Source of the DNA: an uncultured Lachnospiraceae bacterium
GTDB taxonomy: Bacteria > Bacillota > Clostridia > Lachnospirales > Lachnospiraceae
Length of the DNA stretch: 64,000 nt
NCBI GenBank assembly: GCA_902766825.1
Contig: CACXFB010000022.1
Coordinates: 62,001 to 126,000, forward strand
Direction: 5' to 3'
Part shown: piece by piece, positions 44,975-54,112 of the stretch
Layout: the number at the start of each line of letters is the position of its first letter
Numbering within the stretch: position 1 is the first letter of the stretch
Notes under the pieces: model-generated
Seen by the model: the letters and a program-made list of their open reading frames with translations, nothing else
The model's database searches: none
Told to the model about the DNA's origin: nothing
Made by a program: the position numbers and the translations under genes

Positions 44975-45738
44975 CAGATAATTGTTCCGATGCGTGCAGT
45001 GATAGATCAGGCAGTGATGCAACGCTTGTAAGAACAAAACTTCTGATAGGTGATGAAGCACTTAACCGCCTTGCAAAAGCCAAAGTTGCAGTCTTTGGCA
45101 TCGGCGGTGTGGGCGGTTATGTGTGTGAAGCCCTTGCAAGAAGCGGTATAGGTTCGCTTGAACTTATTGATGATGACAAGGTTGCGCCAAGTAATATTAA
45201 CAGGCAGATAATTGCGACTGTTAGCAGTGTCGGAAAATATAAAACAGAAGTTATGCGTGATCGCATAAAGGATATAAATCCTGATATTGATGTTACCGTA
45301 CATAATAAGTTTTTTCTTCCGCAGACAGCAGATGAGTTTCCTTTTGAGGAATACGATTATGTAGTAGATGCGGTTGATACGGTAACTGCAAAACTTGAGC
45401 TGGTAATGCGGGCAAAGCAGGCAAATGTGCCTGTAATAAGCAGCATGGGGGCCGGTAACAAGTTAGATGCAACGGCATTTGAGGTGGCTGATATTTATGA
45501 GACCAGCGTATGTCCGCTTGCAAAAGTAATGCGCCGCGAATTGAAAAGACGAGGCGTGGATAGTCTGAAGGTAGTTTATTCGAAGGAAAAACCAATTGTA
45601 CCGCAATCTGATGAAGAGAGCGAAAGTTTGGATGGAGGTAGTCACAAAAAAAGGGTAACACCGGGAAGCATTGCATTTGTTCCGTCGGTGGTGGGGCTTA
45701 TTATAGCCGGAGAAGTTGTAAAAGACTTGATAAAATAA
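44965..45738 (+). CDS. tcdA: tRNA threonylcarbamoyladenosine dehydratase TcdA (ThiF/HesA family)
   Basis: TcdA cyclises N6-threonylcarbamoyladenosine at tRNA position 37 to the cyclic form, using ATP. The 257-residue E1-like protein has the nucleotide-binding VAVFGIGGVGGYVCEALARS, LIDDDKVAPSNINRQI, YDYVVDAVDTVTAK, and the ISSMGAGNKLDATAF motif specific to TcdA. Its RRELKRRGVDSLKVVYSKE and VTPGSIAFVPSVVGLIIAGE are also characteristic. It has about 18 extra polar N-terminal residues arising from the overlap with the ACT gene, so a later start is possible but no better ribosome site was seen. Location after the ior block is probably incidental. Confidence 0.9.
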   Translation: MHVTDNCSDACSDRSGSDATLVRTKLLIGDEALNRLAKAKVAVFGIGGVGGYVCEALARSGIGSLELIDDDKVAPSNINRQIIATVSSVGKYKTEVMRDRIKDINPDIDVTVHNKFFLPQTADEFPFEEYDYVVDAVDTVTAKLELVMRAKQANVPVISSMGAGNKLDATAFEVADIYETSVCPLAKVMRRELKRRGVDSLKVVYSKEKPIVPQSDEESESLDGGSHKKRVTPGSIAFVPSVVGLIIAGEVVKDLIK

Positions 45739-45770
45739 TAAAAAATTACAAAAAGCAAGAGGTAATTGCC

Positions 45771-46925
45771 ATGAAAAACGTAACGGATTTTGTGAAAAAA
45801 GAAATAGTATTATGCGTAGCGGTTGTTCTGGCAGCGGTCTCCTGCTTTTTTGTTTCTCCGGACAGGGAATATGCAAAATACATAGATTACAGAACACTTG
45901 CAGTACTTTTTTGCCTTATGATCGTTGTGGCAGGTTTTGATAAGATCGGTTTGTTTAAAAAGCTTGCTAGTGAACTGCTTGAAAGAACGACAAAGATTAA
46001 CCAGGTTGTAATAGTTCTTGTAATGCTTTGTTTTGTTCTTGGAATGTTTATAACAAATGATGTTGCATTAATAACATTTGTCCCATTTACCTTTACGGTA
46101 TTAAAGTTAATGGGAAAAGATAAGATAAAACACTGGATTGTGCCGATAGTGTGTCTTCAGACAATGGCGGCAAATCTCGGAAGTATGTTGACCCCGCTTG
46201 GCAATCCACAAAACCTTTATCTTTTTGAAGTGTCACAATTTAGTCTTTTAAAGTTTATTTTGACTGTTTTACCATACAGCGCTCTTTCTCTTGCAATGAT
46301 ATTTTTATTTATATTTATTATATTTCTTATAAGAGATGATGAGCACAATACATTTACTTACAAGCCACAGAATAAAATTGAAAAGGACAATAAGAAAAAG
46401 GCAAAGACGTTAAAACTTACAGTCACGTATTCTATATTATTTGTACTTTGCATACTGACTGTTGTAAGACTGATTGACTACAGGATAGTATTTGTTACGG
46501 TGATAATCTGTGCGATTGTTCTTGACAGGGAAGTGTTAAAAAAAGCGGATTACTCTCTGCTTCTTACGTTCACGGCATTGTTTGTTTTTATAGGAAACAT
46601 GGGAAGAATAGAGAGCTTTAGTTCATTTATCAAAGATATGGTTAACGGGCATGAGGTAATTACGAGTATTTTAGTAAGCCAGGTGACAAGCAATGTTCCG
46701 GCAGCCCTGTTGTTGTCGGGATTTACTGACGAATATGAAAAGCTTATTGTAGGAATCAACATTGGTGGGTTGGGAACGCTCATTGCATCCATGGCAAGTC
46801 TTATTTCATTTAAACTTCTTGCCAATGAGATGCCTGAAAAGAAAAAGGAGTATATTGCGTGGTTTACCGTAATGGGAGTAGTGATGTTAATAGTTCTTTA
46901 TGTGCAGACGATTATTATGATGTAG
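45771..46925 (+). CDS. SLC13/ArsB-NhaD superfamily membrane permease
   Basis: The 384-residue polytopic protein has about ten membrane helices. Motifs such as VLGMFITNDVALITFVPFTF and LTPLGNPQNLYLF are typical of the ion transporter superfamily that includes ArsB, NhaD and the Na+/dicarboxylate carriers; the second half repeats the theme (SQVTSNVPAALLLSGF). Substrate cannot be assigned. No ars genes are near, so arsenite export is not supported. A CAAGAGG site precedes the ATG. It has no evident operon partner except a possible read-through from tcdA 32 bases upstream. Confidence 0.82.
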   Translation: MKNVTDFVKKEIVLCVAVVLAAVSCFFVSPDREYAKYIDYRTLAVLFCLMIVVAGFDKIGLFKKLASELLERTTKINQVVIVLVMLCFVLGMFITNDVALITFVPFTFTVLKLMGKDKIKHWIVPIVCLQTMAANLGSMLTPLGNPQNLYLFEVSQFSLLKFILTVLPYSALSLAMIFLFIFIIFLIRDDEHNTFTYKPQNKIEKDNKKKAKTLKLTVTYSILFVLCILTVVRLIDYRIVFVTVIICAIVLDREVLKKADYSLLLTFTALFVFIGNMGRIESFSSFIKDMVNGHEVITSILVSQVTSNVPAALLLSGFTDEYEKLIVGINIGGLGTLIASMASLISFKLLANEMPEKKKEYIAWFTVMGVVMLIVLYVQTIIMM

Positions 46926-46951
46926 CATACAACGATTAAACAGGAGAAGAA

Positions 46952-47569
46952 ATGACAGTTAAAAAACAATTTAAAAATATAATATTTGATGTGGGAGATG
47001 TTCTTTTATCTTACCGTTGGAAAGAGATGCTCATGGACTATGGTCTTGATGAAAATGAGGCGCAAAAGGTCGGAGAACTTATATTTGATGATGATGAAAA
47101 GCTGTGGACATTTTTTGACCTTGGAACTGTAAGTGAAGAAGAACTTATTGCAATGTATGCAAAAAAACATCCAGCTTTCGGTGAAGTAATAGGCTGGTTT
47201 ATTCGTCACGGGGAATTTATGCACGTGCCAAGACCTAAAGTGTGGAAAAGAGTGCATGAATTGAAACAAAAAGGTTACGGAATATACATATTATCAAATT
47301 ATTCAGAGGTCTTATTTAATAAGCACACACGTTATGCGGATTTTCTTGAAGATGCTGACGGGATTTTAGTGTCGTATATGGTTAATAAGATTAAGCCTGA
47401 TTTTGCAATTTATGAGGAGCTTCTTAACCGTTTCTCGTTAAAGAAAGAAGAGTGTATCTTCTTTGATGACAGAAAAGAAAACGTGGATGCCGCTAATGAT
47501 TTTGGCATCCACGCTGTAAGAGTTCTATCTCAGGAAGGACTTCTAAAAGACCTTGAAATGTTCGGGTGA
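46952..47569 (+). CDS. HAD-superfamily hydrolase (YihX-like)
   Basis: The 205-residue protein begins with KNIIFDVGDVLLSYRW, the HAD motif I in its DxG form as in YihX and related phosphatases. Motif II is ILSNYSE, motif III includes NKIKPDFAIYEEL, and motif IV is FFDDRKENVDAA. The nucleophile is the Asp in FDVG. Phosphorylated sugar or cofactor substrates are likely but not known. Its stop codon TGA lies inside the first bases of a hairpin repeat (47566-47593), a pattern also seen for the kinase gene at 5611. An AGGAGAAGAA site precedes the start. Confidence 0.85.
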   Translation: MTVKKQFKNIIFDVGDVLLSYRWKEMLMDYGLDENEAQKVGELIFDDDEKLWTFFDLGTVSEEELIAMYAKKHPAFGEVIGWFIRHGEFMHVPRPKVWKRVHELKQKGYGIYILSNYSEVLFNKHTRYADFLEDADGILVSYMVNKIKPDFAIYEELLNRFSLKKEECIFFDDRKENVDAANDFGIHAVRVLSQEGLLKDLEMFG

Positions 47570-47593
47570 AACGAGGAACCGTCCCCCGTTTCA
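47566..47593. repeat. GAACCGTCCCC-loop hairpin repeat, copy 5
   Basis: TGAAAC (47567-47572) and GTTTCA (47588-47593) form a perfect stem around the 15-base loop GAGGAACCGTCCCCC. It sits between two convergent genes, ends two bases before the minus-strand stop, and provides the HAD gene's stop codon. Confidence 0.88.
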
Positions 47594-47594
47594 T

Positions 47595-49004
47595 TTATTC
47601 TTCACCGTTCCAACAGTATGTACAAAGTTTGCAGTGGTCAATTCCTACTGCATCTAACATATCATCAAGTCTGTTGAATCTAAGTGATGTGAAGTGAAGT
47701 TCTTTACATATCTCATCGACCATCTTCTCGTATTTTGGAGAATCAGGGTCGGCGTATTCTTTTAATACTTCATCGGTAACGTTACCGTGTTCAAGTCTTT
47801 CAATAACTCGTCTTGTAATAAGATCCATCTCAGAAGTTGATCTTGAGAAGTTAAGGTACTTGCATCCGTAAAGTAATGGCGGACATGCAGGACGAATGTG
47901 AACTTCTTTTGCACCGCTTTCGTAAAGGAACTGTGTTGTTTCACGAAGCTGTGTTCCACGAACGATTGAGTCGTCTATAAGAAGAAGACTTTTATCTTTA
48001 ATAAGATCATCTACAGCTAAGAGCTTCATTTTGGCGATGAGATTTCTCTTTGACTGCATTGTAGGCATAAATGAACGTGGCCATGTTGGTGTGTATTTTA
48101 TAAATGGTCTTGAGAATGGGATACCTGATTCGTTAGAATATCCAACTGCATGTGCTGTTCCTGAATCAGGAACACCTGCAACTACGTCAGGTGAAACATT
48201 ATCTCTTCCTGCCATCTTCTGACCACAGTTGTAACGCATTTTTTCAACACTGATTCCTTCGTATGAACTTGCAGGATATCCGTAGTAAACCCAAAGGAAA
48301 GTACATATTTTCATCTCACTGCCCGGCTTAACCAAAGTAACGCAGTTGGTACTTGTAATAACATCAATCTCTCCCGGTCCTAATTCTTTGTAATCCTTGT
48401 AACCAAGATTTTTATATGCAAAGCTTTCAAATGATACACAAAAAGCGTCTACTTTTTTACCTATAACAACAGGTGTTCTTCCATACTTATCTCTTGCCGC
48501 ATAAATACCCTGTTCATTAAGAAGAAGCAAAGAGAGCGAACCGTCAATGCTGTCAATGGCATACTTAATTCCGTCGATAAGATTATCCTTCTGGTTAATG
48601 AGAGCAGCTACAAGTTCTGTTGAATTAACTTCACCGCTGCTCATCTCAAGAAAGTGTGAGCAACCGTTATCGAAAAGCTGCTTTGTTAGTTCATCCACAT
48701 TGTTAATCTTACTTACGGTTGTAAGTGCAAATGTTCCGTGATGAGAACGAACCAATAAAGGCTGTGGTTCATAATCGGAAATACAGCCGATGCCAAGAGT
48801 TCCCTTCATTGTGTTGGCTTCTTTGTCAAATTTAGTTCTAAAAGGTGCATTTTCAATATTGTGAATTGCACGATCATAACCAGTCTCTTCGTTGTAGACT
48901 AACATTCCGCCTCTTCTTGTTCCAAGATGAGAGTGATAGTCAATTCCGAAAAATAAATCAAATACGCAGTCTTCTTTAGCTGCAACTCCAAAAAATCCGC
49001 CCAT
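47595..49004 (-). CDS. PurF-like amidophosphoribosyltransferase homologue lacking the catalytic Cys
   Basis: The 469-residue protein aligns in layout with PurF: an N-terminal Ntn-type glutaminase domain (DYHSHLGTRRGGMLV, GIGCISDYEPQPL) and a C-terminal phosphoribosyltransferase domain (VAGVPDSGTAHAVGY, LLLIDDSIVRGTQLRE, the PRPP loop). In PurF the mature chain starts with a catalytic Cys (CGxFG). Here the start is MGGFFGVAAKEDC, so Gly replaces it and glutamine hydrolysis should be lost unless another residue substitutes. The PRPP-binding half looks intact, and the C-terminus has a CKLCTYC cluster. It may use ammonia or do something else. Similar proteins are found in other Clostridia, where they are usually labelled amidophosphoribosyltransferase. 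An AGGAGGC site precedes the ATG. Confidence 0.8.
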   Translation of the reverse strand: MGGFFGVAAKEDCVFDLFFGIDYHSHLGTRRGGMLVYNEETGYDRAIHNIENAPFRTKFDKEANTMKGTLGIGCISDYEPQPLLVRSHHGTFALTTVSKINNVDELTKQLFDNGCSHFLEMSSGEVNSTELVAALINQKDNLIDGIKYAIDSIDGSLSLLLLNEQGIYAARDKYGRTPVVIGKKVDAFCVSFESFAYKNLGYKDYKELGPGEIDVITSTNCVTLVKPGSEMKICTFLWVYYGYPASSYEGISVEKMRYNCGQKMAGRDNVSPDVVAGVPDSGTAHAVGYSNESGIPFSRPFIKYTPTWPRSFMPTMQSKRNLIAKMKLLAVDDLIKDKSLLLIDDSIVRGTQLRETTQFLYESGAKEVHIRPACPPLLYGCKYLNFSRSTSEMDLITRRVIERLEHGNVTDEVLKEYADPDSPKYEKMVDEICKELHFTSLRFNRLDDMLDAVGIDHCKLCTYCWNGEE

Positions 49005-49113
49005 GGCTTTGCCTCCTGTATATGAATTTTCAATATTAAAATCGTTAAATTAAAAATAAAAGAAAAACATTACTATTGTAACACCATATATACATAAAAT
49101 TCAATCTAATTTT

Positions 49114-51216
49114 TTAACAATGCTCAAACTCTTTAGCAACCTTTTCAACCTGTGGTCTTGAGGAAAGGAACGCATTTACAACATCAGGATCAAAATGCGT
49201 GCCGGATTCTTCCTCGATTATCGAAAATGCTTTTTCAAGTGAGAATGCATCTTTGTAATAGCGCTTTGAAACAAGGGCATCAAATACATCCGCAACAGCC
49301 ATTATTCTGGCACAAAGAGGTATTTCTTTACCTTTAAGTCCATAAGGGTATCCTCTGCCGTCCCAGCGTTCATGATGTAGACCTGCAAGCTGTTTGGCCT
49401 GTAAGAGGTAGTCTGCGTCCGGCATTGTTGCTATTGTCTGGTCTATGATTTTTTCACCGGCGGTAGTATGAGTTTTCATTATCTCAAATTCCTCGTCGGT
49501 AAGCTTGCCCGGTTTATTTAATATTGCATCCGGAATTTTAATTTTACCAATATCATGTAAAGGAGCAGACAGGACAGTGTCTGAGATGTATTCATCAGTC
49601 AGTATGTCGAGGTGACAACAGTCTTCCCTCATTTTTTGCATGATAATATTAACGTATGCGGCGGTTTTCTTAATGTGGTCACCCGTTGATTCGTCCCTGT
49701 TTTCTACAATGTCCGCAAGAACCATGATAAGACCGCTTTGTAACTCAGATATCTTCTGGGTTTTAGACTGAAGCGCACTAAAGTAATCCATGCTGTCCTG
49801 GGTTGTTTTAACCATCGCTTTATACAGGTTTTCTATCTCATCTCCCGTATGGATGTTGAGATTCTTCAGACGGGAAACGTTGTTTTCGCGTGCCTCCTCG
49901 GTATTGTAAGCAAAGTCACTTGCCGAAGCTGCCATAGTATTAACCGGGTAGATAAGGCGGTATCTTGCAAGCCACATACCGATTGCCATAACAAGAATAA
50001 AGAAGCCTAAGAATAACGATATGAGTTTTACAAGGAATTCATATTCGTAGTTACGCAAATCTTTCATCTGTATATCAACAGCTGCAAAACATACAATATT
50101 TCCTTTGCTGTCATATACAGGTTCATATTCCGTCAGAAGCTATCCAAAAGTATCATCGGTAATAATGGCATCAATATCATTTCCGGACATAAGCGTATCG
50201 ACATATGGGAGGAAGGACTCATCAAAAGGAACTACCTCGCCGAGCTTTCCACCCGCCAGTTCTTCCGTATCAAGATCGAATATTACATGGCATCCGTCGG
50301 CCATTACCTTATACACATAGACAAATTCAATAATCGGTGACGAATCACGTATGTCATTTAACTTTTCTTTTGTTTCATTGTAGTCGAGTACTTCACCTTC
50401 ATTAAGGTAGCGTTCCACATTATCGCCGTTAACAAATGTTGCAGCAAGAGCGGCACTGCTTTTGGCTATTTGCTTGTGCTTGTCCAAAGAATAGTTCTTG
50501 AAAAGCAAAAGGCTTATTAATGCAGCTATTAGCGATATTGAAATACATGCAAACGAGAGCATAAAGATAATGCTTGTTTTTAACGAGATAGAGCGGCAAC
50601 TGACTGAATCTATAGCTTCATCATCACTGATAGGAGTCTGACGCCATCCGTTTAACACAAGAGAATTCCTCAGTTTTAGCGGGAGAACCTTGATTATTGC
50701 AAAACAAACAGGAAGAATAATTAGTTTGTCGATTGTATTGATAAGAGAGATAACTAACACTTTCGATGCTGTTTTGTTTATATGGTGTTTTGTATAAAAA
50801 TTAAATGCAAGTAAATTAATCCTGCTCCATTTCACTGCAGATGGAAAGAAATGAATGAAACATAAGTCAAACATTATTCCTGTTATTATTATTGTGGCAA
50901 ACAGTAAAAACAGACGCAGATATTTGTTCTTGTTGCGGTCGTGTCTGCCAAAATAATGTGCACTGCACACGGCAACAACAATATCTGTAATTCCAAAATA
51001 AATAAGGGAGCTCTCAAATAACGCACCTTTGATAAGACATGATGCTAGAGCAACGAAAATTCCCGGCAGATATCCGCTTAGGGCAGAAATTAGAATGGTG
51101 CCGGTACTGTCAAGATATATTGGGAGGTTAAAATGTTGTGTTAACACATGAAGCAAAAGATTAATCACAACACATAACACTCCTGCGATGAAAAGTGTGA
51201 TGTGGTTTTTTCTCAT
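49114..51216 (-). pseudogene. Membrane HD-GYP cyclic-di-GMP phosphodiesterase interrupted by an in-frame amber codon
   Basis: A single frame of 701 codons runs from the ATG at 51216 (after TGAGGA) to 49114, broken only by a TAG at 50142-50140. Upstream of it are about six membrane helices, then an extracytoplasmic sensor domain ending ITDDTFG. Downstream the same frame continues LLTEYEPVYDSKGNIVCFAA, a membrane helix, a HAMP-like linker, and a complete HD-GYP domain: LHDIGKIKIPDAIL, HHERWDGRGYPYGL and VADVFDAL. A Trp codon (TGG) most likely became TAG. Without read-through only a sensor and, perhaps from the ATG at 50067, a separate HD-GYP piece would be made. HD-GYP enzymes hydrolyse cyclic di-GMP. 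Confidence 0.85.
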
Positions 51217-51253
51217 GCTAAAAATCCTCATTTCGTAAAAAAAATACATATCA

Positions 51254-51262
51254 ATTATACCA
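51254..51262 (-). promoter_or_regulatory. Extended -10 promoter of the HD-GYP gene
   Basis: On the minus strand TGGTATAAT (51262-51254) is an extended -10, about 38 bases upstream of the start at 51216. The -35 region is weak (TTAATT), as is common with TGnTATAAT promoters. Confidence 0.5.
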
Positions 51263-51388
51263 TTTTACAAGAAAAAATTAATATGTTTTGAGAATTAATC
51301 GGATGTTTTTTTGTGAAAACGAAGGACTGTAAAAATTCATAATTTTGTTGTAGTATTATTAGGGAGTAAAAATACGGAGACAATACAT

Positions 51389-51766
51389 ATGAAATATTTA
51401 AAACAATTTATGATTATTTTAGCAATATCATTTGCAGGAGAAATTTTGAAATTATGTCTGCCGCTTCCGATACCCGCAAGCATATACGGAATGTTACTTA
51501 TGCTTGTTGCTTTATTAACGGGAATTCTTAAGCTGCGGCATGTAAAAGAAACGGGAAGATTTCTTATAGAGATAATGCCTGTTATGTTTATTCCGGCAGG
51601 TGTTGGTCTGATTGATTCATGGGGACAGCTATGTGGCATAATTGTGCCGGTCAGTATTGTGACTGTGGCGGTGCTTATCATAGTGATGGTTGTAACCGGA
51701 AGAGTAGCCCAAAGAGTAATTATTTTTACACAAAAGTTTTCAGGGCATACAGATAAAACAAATTAA
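51389..51766 (+). CDS. lrgA: LrgA/CidA-family holin-like protein
   Basis: The 125-residue protein has four predicted membrane helices and the family motifs PLPIPASIYGMLLML near the N-terminus and IMPVMFIPAGVGLI in the middle. LrgA/CidA proteins affect autolysis or export of small metabolites such as pyruvate, acting with LrgB. The start follows ACGGAGACA. lrgB begins 26 bases after its stop. No LytTR-type regulator is seen nearby. Confidence 0.9.
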   Translation: MKYLKQFMIILAISFAGEILKLCLPLPIPASIYGMLLMLVALLTGILKLRHVKETGRFLIEIMPVMFIPAGVGLIDSWGQLCGIIVPVSIVTVAVLIIVMVVTGRVAQRVIIFTQKFSGHTDKTN

Positions 51767-51792
51767 ATTATGGTACAAACAGGAGAAATCAG

Positions 51793-52485
51793 ATGAATGA
51801 GTTGATTAATGACAGTGCATATGCAGGAGTCGCAATAAGCCTGTTGATTTATTTTGCTACCACGACTCTGAAGAAAAGGATTAATTTTGCCTTGTTTAAT
51901 CCACTGCTTATAACTATAGCGGTGACGATAGCAATTCTTGTGGCAGCAGATGTTGATTATGAAGTTTATAACAAAGGAGCGAAGTATCTTAGCTGGCTTC
52001 TGACACCGGCTACGGTTTGCCTTGCAATACCTTTGTATGAAAAATGGCAGGTCTTAAAGGATAATCTTGCAGCGATACTTCTTAGCGTTTTTGCGGGTGT
52101 GTTTACAAGTCTTACTTGCGTTTTTGCCATTTCAAAAATAATGGATTTGTCTCACAGGGAATATGTGACTTTACTACCCAAATCGATAACTACCGCAATC
52201 GGAATAGGCGTAAGTGAAGAACTTGACGGATATGTTACCATAACTGTTGCGGTAATTGTTATAACGGGTGTTCTTGGAAATATGTTTGGTGAGGTTATAT
52301 GTAAAATATTCAGAATAGTTGAACCGGTTGCAAGAGGACTTGCGTTTGGTACCGCTGCCCACGTTATGGGAACATCAAAGGCTATAGAGCTTGGTGAGAC
52401 AGAGGGTGCAATGAGCAGTCTTGCTGTCGCGGTTGCAGGACTTATGACGGTTGTTATAGTACCGTTCTTTGGAAATCTCATGTGA
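51793..52485 (+). CDS. lrgB: LrgB-family membrane protein
   Basis: The 230-residue polytopic protein carries the LrgB core: KRINFALFNPLLITIAVTIA near the N-terminus, LPKSITTAIGIGVSEELDGY in the middle and RGLAFGTAAHVMGTSKAIEL late, followed by a terminal helix. It is the usual partner of LrgA and is likely a transporter subunit for pyruvate or glycolate, or a modulator of cell-wall hydrolases. An AGGAGAAATCAG site precedes the ATG. The phosphatase gene downstream starts 15 bases after the stop; if its product makes glycolate, a shared role with a glycolate/pyruvate-type LrgAB permease is possible. Confidence 0.92.
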   Translation: MNELINDSAYAGVAISLLIYFATTTLKKRINFALFNPLLITIAVTIAILVAADVDYEVYNKGAKYLSWLLTPATVCLAIPLYEKWQVLKDNLAAILLSVFAGVFTSLTCVFAISKIMDLSHREYVTLLPKSITTAIGIGVSEELDGYVTITVAVIVITGVLGNMFGEVICKIFRIVEPVARGLAFGTAAHVMGTSKAIELGETEGAMSSLAVAVAGLMTVVIVPFFGNLM

Positions 52486-52500
52486 AAGGAAATGATTTTG

Positions 52501-53148
52501 ATGAAATATAAAATAGCTGTTTTTGATATGGATGGCACAATACTTGATACGCTTGATGATTTGGCTGACAGCACTAATTACGCACTCAGAACCAATGGGC
52601 TTCCACAAAGAACAGTGGATGAGGTAAGAAGATTTGTCGGTAACGGTATAGGAAAACTCATAGAGAGGGCGGTGCCACAAGGGACAGACGATGCCGTAAG
52701 ACAAAAGGTGTTTGATACATTTACGACATATTATAAAGACCATGCTGCAATTAAAACAAAACCCTATGATGGAATAAAGGAAGTAGTGCAAAAATTAAAA
52801 GAAGCGGGTGTGATAACTGCGGTTGTGTCCAACAAAGCCGATTTTGCGGTGCAAAGTCTTTGCAGGGATTACTTTGACGGATTGTTTGATATGGCGGTAG
52901 GAGAGAAAGAAGGAATAAGAAGAAAACCTGCGCCTGACAGTGTGCTTGCAGTTCTTGAAAGATTCGGGCTGCAAAAAGAAGATGGTATTTACATAGGCGA
53001 TTCTGATGTGGATTATAATACTGCGATAAATTCAGGACTGGCGCCGCTTATGGTGGGATGGGGATTTCGTGAGGAAAGCTTTCTTATGGAAATCGGAGCA
53101 CCATTTGTTATACATAAACCGGAAGAAATGATTGATATAATATTGTAA
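52501..53148 (+). CDS. Phosphoglycolate phosphatase-like HAD hydrolase
   Basis: The ATG at 52501 is chosen for its distance from GAAAGGA; an ATG at 52492 is too close. The 215-residue protein has HAD motif I FDMDGTILDTLDD, a helical cap domain, motif II VVSNKAD, the motif III Lys in RRKPAPDSVL, and motif IV YIGDSDVDYNTA. This arrangement is that of the Gph/PGP family, which hydrolyses 2-phosphoglycolate or other small phosphoesters. The gene lies in line with lrgAB upstream and with an ABC exporter downstream, 25 bases away. Substrate is not certain from sequence. Confidence 0.87.
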   Translation: MKYKIAVFDMDGTILDTLDDLADSTNYALRTNGLPQRTVDEVRRFVGNGIGKLIERAVPQGTDDAVRQKVFDTFTTYYKDHAAIKTKPYDGIKEVVQKLKEAGVITAVVSNKADFAVQSLCRDYFDGLFDMAVGEKEGIRRKPAPDSVLAVLERFGLQKEDGIYIGDSDVDYNTAINSGLAPLMVGWGFREESFLMEIGAPFVIHKPEEMIDIIL

Positions 53149-53173
53149 AAATGGAAGGAGAAAGACTGGTACT

Positions 53174-54112
53174 ATGAGTAACGTTATTGAGGTTAAAAAC
53201 CTGACAAAGAGTTATAAGGAAATTAAGGCGCTTAACGACCTTTCCTTTGAGGTAACAGAGGGTGAGATACTTGGCCTTTTAGGACCAAACGGAAGTGGAA
53301 AGTCAACGACAATTAACTGCATATTGTCACTGCTTAAATATGATGAGGGCAGCATTACCGTGTTTGGTAAGGACATGAAGCCGGATTCGTATGATATTAA
53401 AGCAAAGCTTGGAGTTGTATTTCAGGATGTTGCAGTGTTTGACGAGCTTACTGTATATGAAAATATAGATTATTTTTGCGGACTTTATATCAAAGACAAA
53501 GCAACCAGAAAAAAATATGTTGAGGAGGCAATTGATCTTGTAAGCCTTTCGGAGTTTAAGAAGTTCTATCCTAAGAAGCTGTCGGGCGGACTTTTAAGAA
53601 GACTTAACATTGCCTGTGGAATAGCACACAAACCGAAACTCATTTTCCTTGATGAGCCGACGGTTGCGGTTGACCCACAGAGCCGTAATTCAATTCTTGA
53701 AGGAATTATGAAGCTTAGAGACATGGGAGCAACGATAGTGTACACAACCCACTACATGGAAGAGGTTGAGATGATTTGTGACAGGGTAATCATTATTGAT
53801 AAAGGACATGTGCTGGCGTCCGGAACAACCGATGAGCTTAAAAGACTTGCAAAGATTGATGAGAAGATTATAGTCGAAGCTAATTCATTTGACAGCAAAT
53901 ACATAGAGGAAATAAAGAGCTTTAAGGCTGTTCACAGTGCGGATTACAAGGAAAGAGTTCTTACCGTTTCTTACAAAGAGGGAGCAGATAATCTTGTTAA
54001 GATTATCGAGTATCTTAAGAAGAATCATATTAAGTATAGCAGGGTATATTCGGAAAGACCGACGCTTAATGACGTATTTCTTGAACTTACCGGAAAGGAA
54101 TTACGTGATTAA
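53174..54112 (+). CDS. ABC-2 exporter ATPase (DrrA-like)
   Basis: The 312-residue ATPase has Walker A GPNGSGKSTT near residue 40, Q-loop VVFQDVAVFDEL, a signature in LSGGLLRRLNIACGIA, Walker B LIFLDEPTVAVD, and H-loop VYTTHYMEE. The C-terminal 90 residues form the extension typical of DrrA/NatA-type exporters. It pairs with the two permeases that follow: its TAA ends at 54112 and the first permease begins at 54113. A GGAAGGAGAAAG site lies upstream. Likely substrates are drugs, peptides or lipids. All catalytic motifs are present. Confidence 0.94.
   Translation: MSNVIEVKNLTKSYKEIKALNDLSFEVTEGEILGLLGPNGSGKSTTINCILSLLKYDEGSITVFGKDMKPDSYDIKAKLGVVFQDVAVFDELTVYENIDYFCGLYIKDKATRKKYVEEAIDLVSLSEFKKFYPKKLSGGLLRRLNIACGIAHKPKLIFLDEPTVAVDPQSRNSILEGIMKLRDMGATIVYTTHYMEEVEMICDRVIIIDKGHVLASGTTDELKRLAKIDEKIIVEANSFDSKYIEEIKSFKAVHSADYKERVLTVSYKEGADNLVKIIEYLKKNHIKYSRVYSERPTLNDVFLELTGKELRD

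Noticed and set aside
45771-46925. Arsenite efflux pump ArsB
   Set aside because: Only superfamily motifs are visible. No arsR, arsA or arsC gene is near, so the substrate is left open.
49005-49113. Purine riboswitch or other leader for the PurF-like gene
   Set aside because: The gap holds only AT-rich sequence and a ribosome binding site; no conserved riboswitch core was recognised.
51389-52485. Prophage holin genes
   Set aside because: LrgA/LrgB are chromosomal membrane proteins; no phage genes are nearby.
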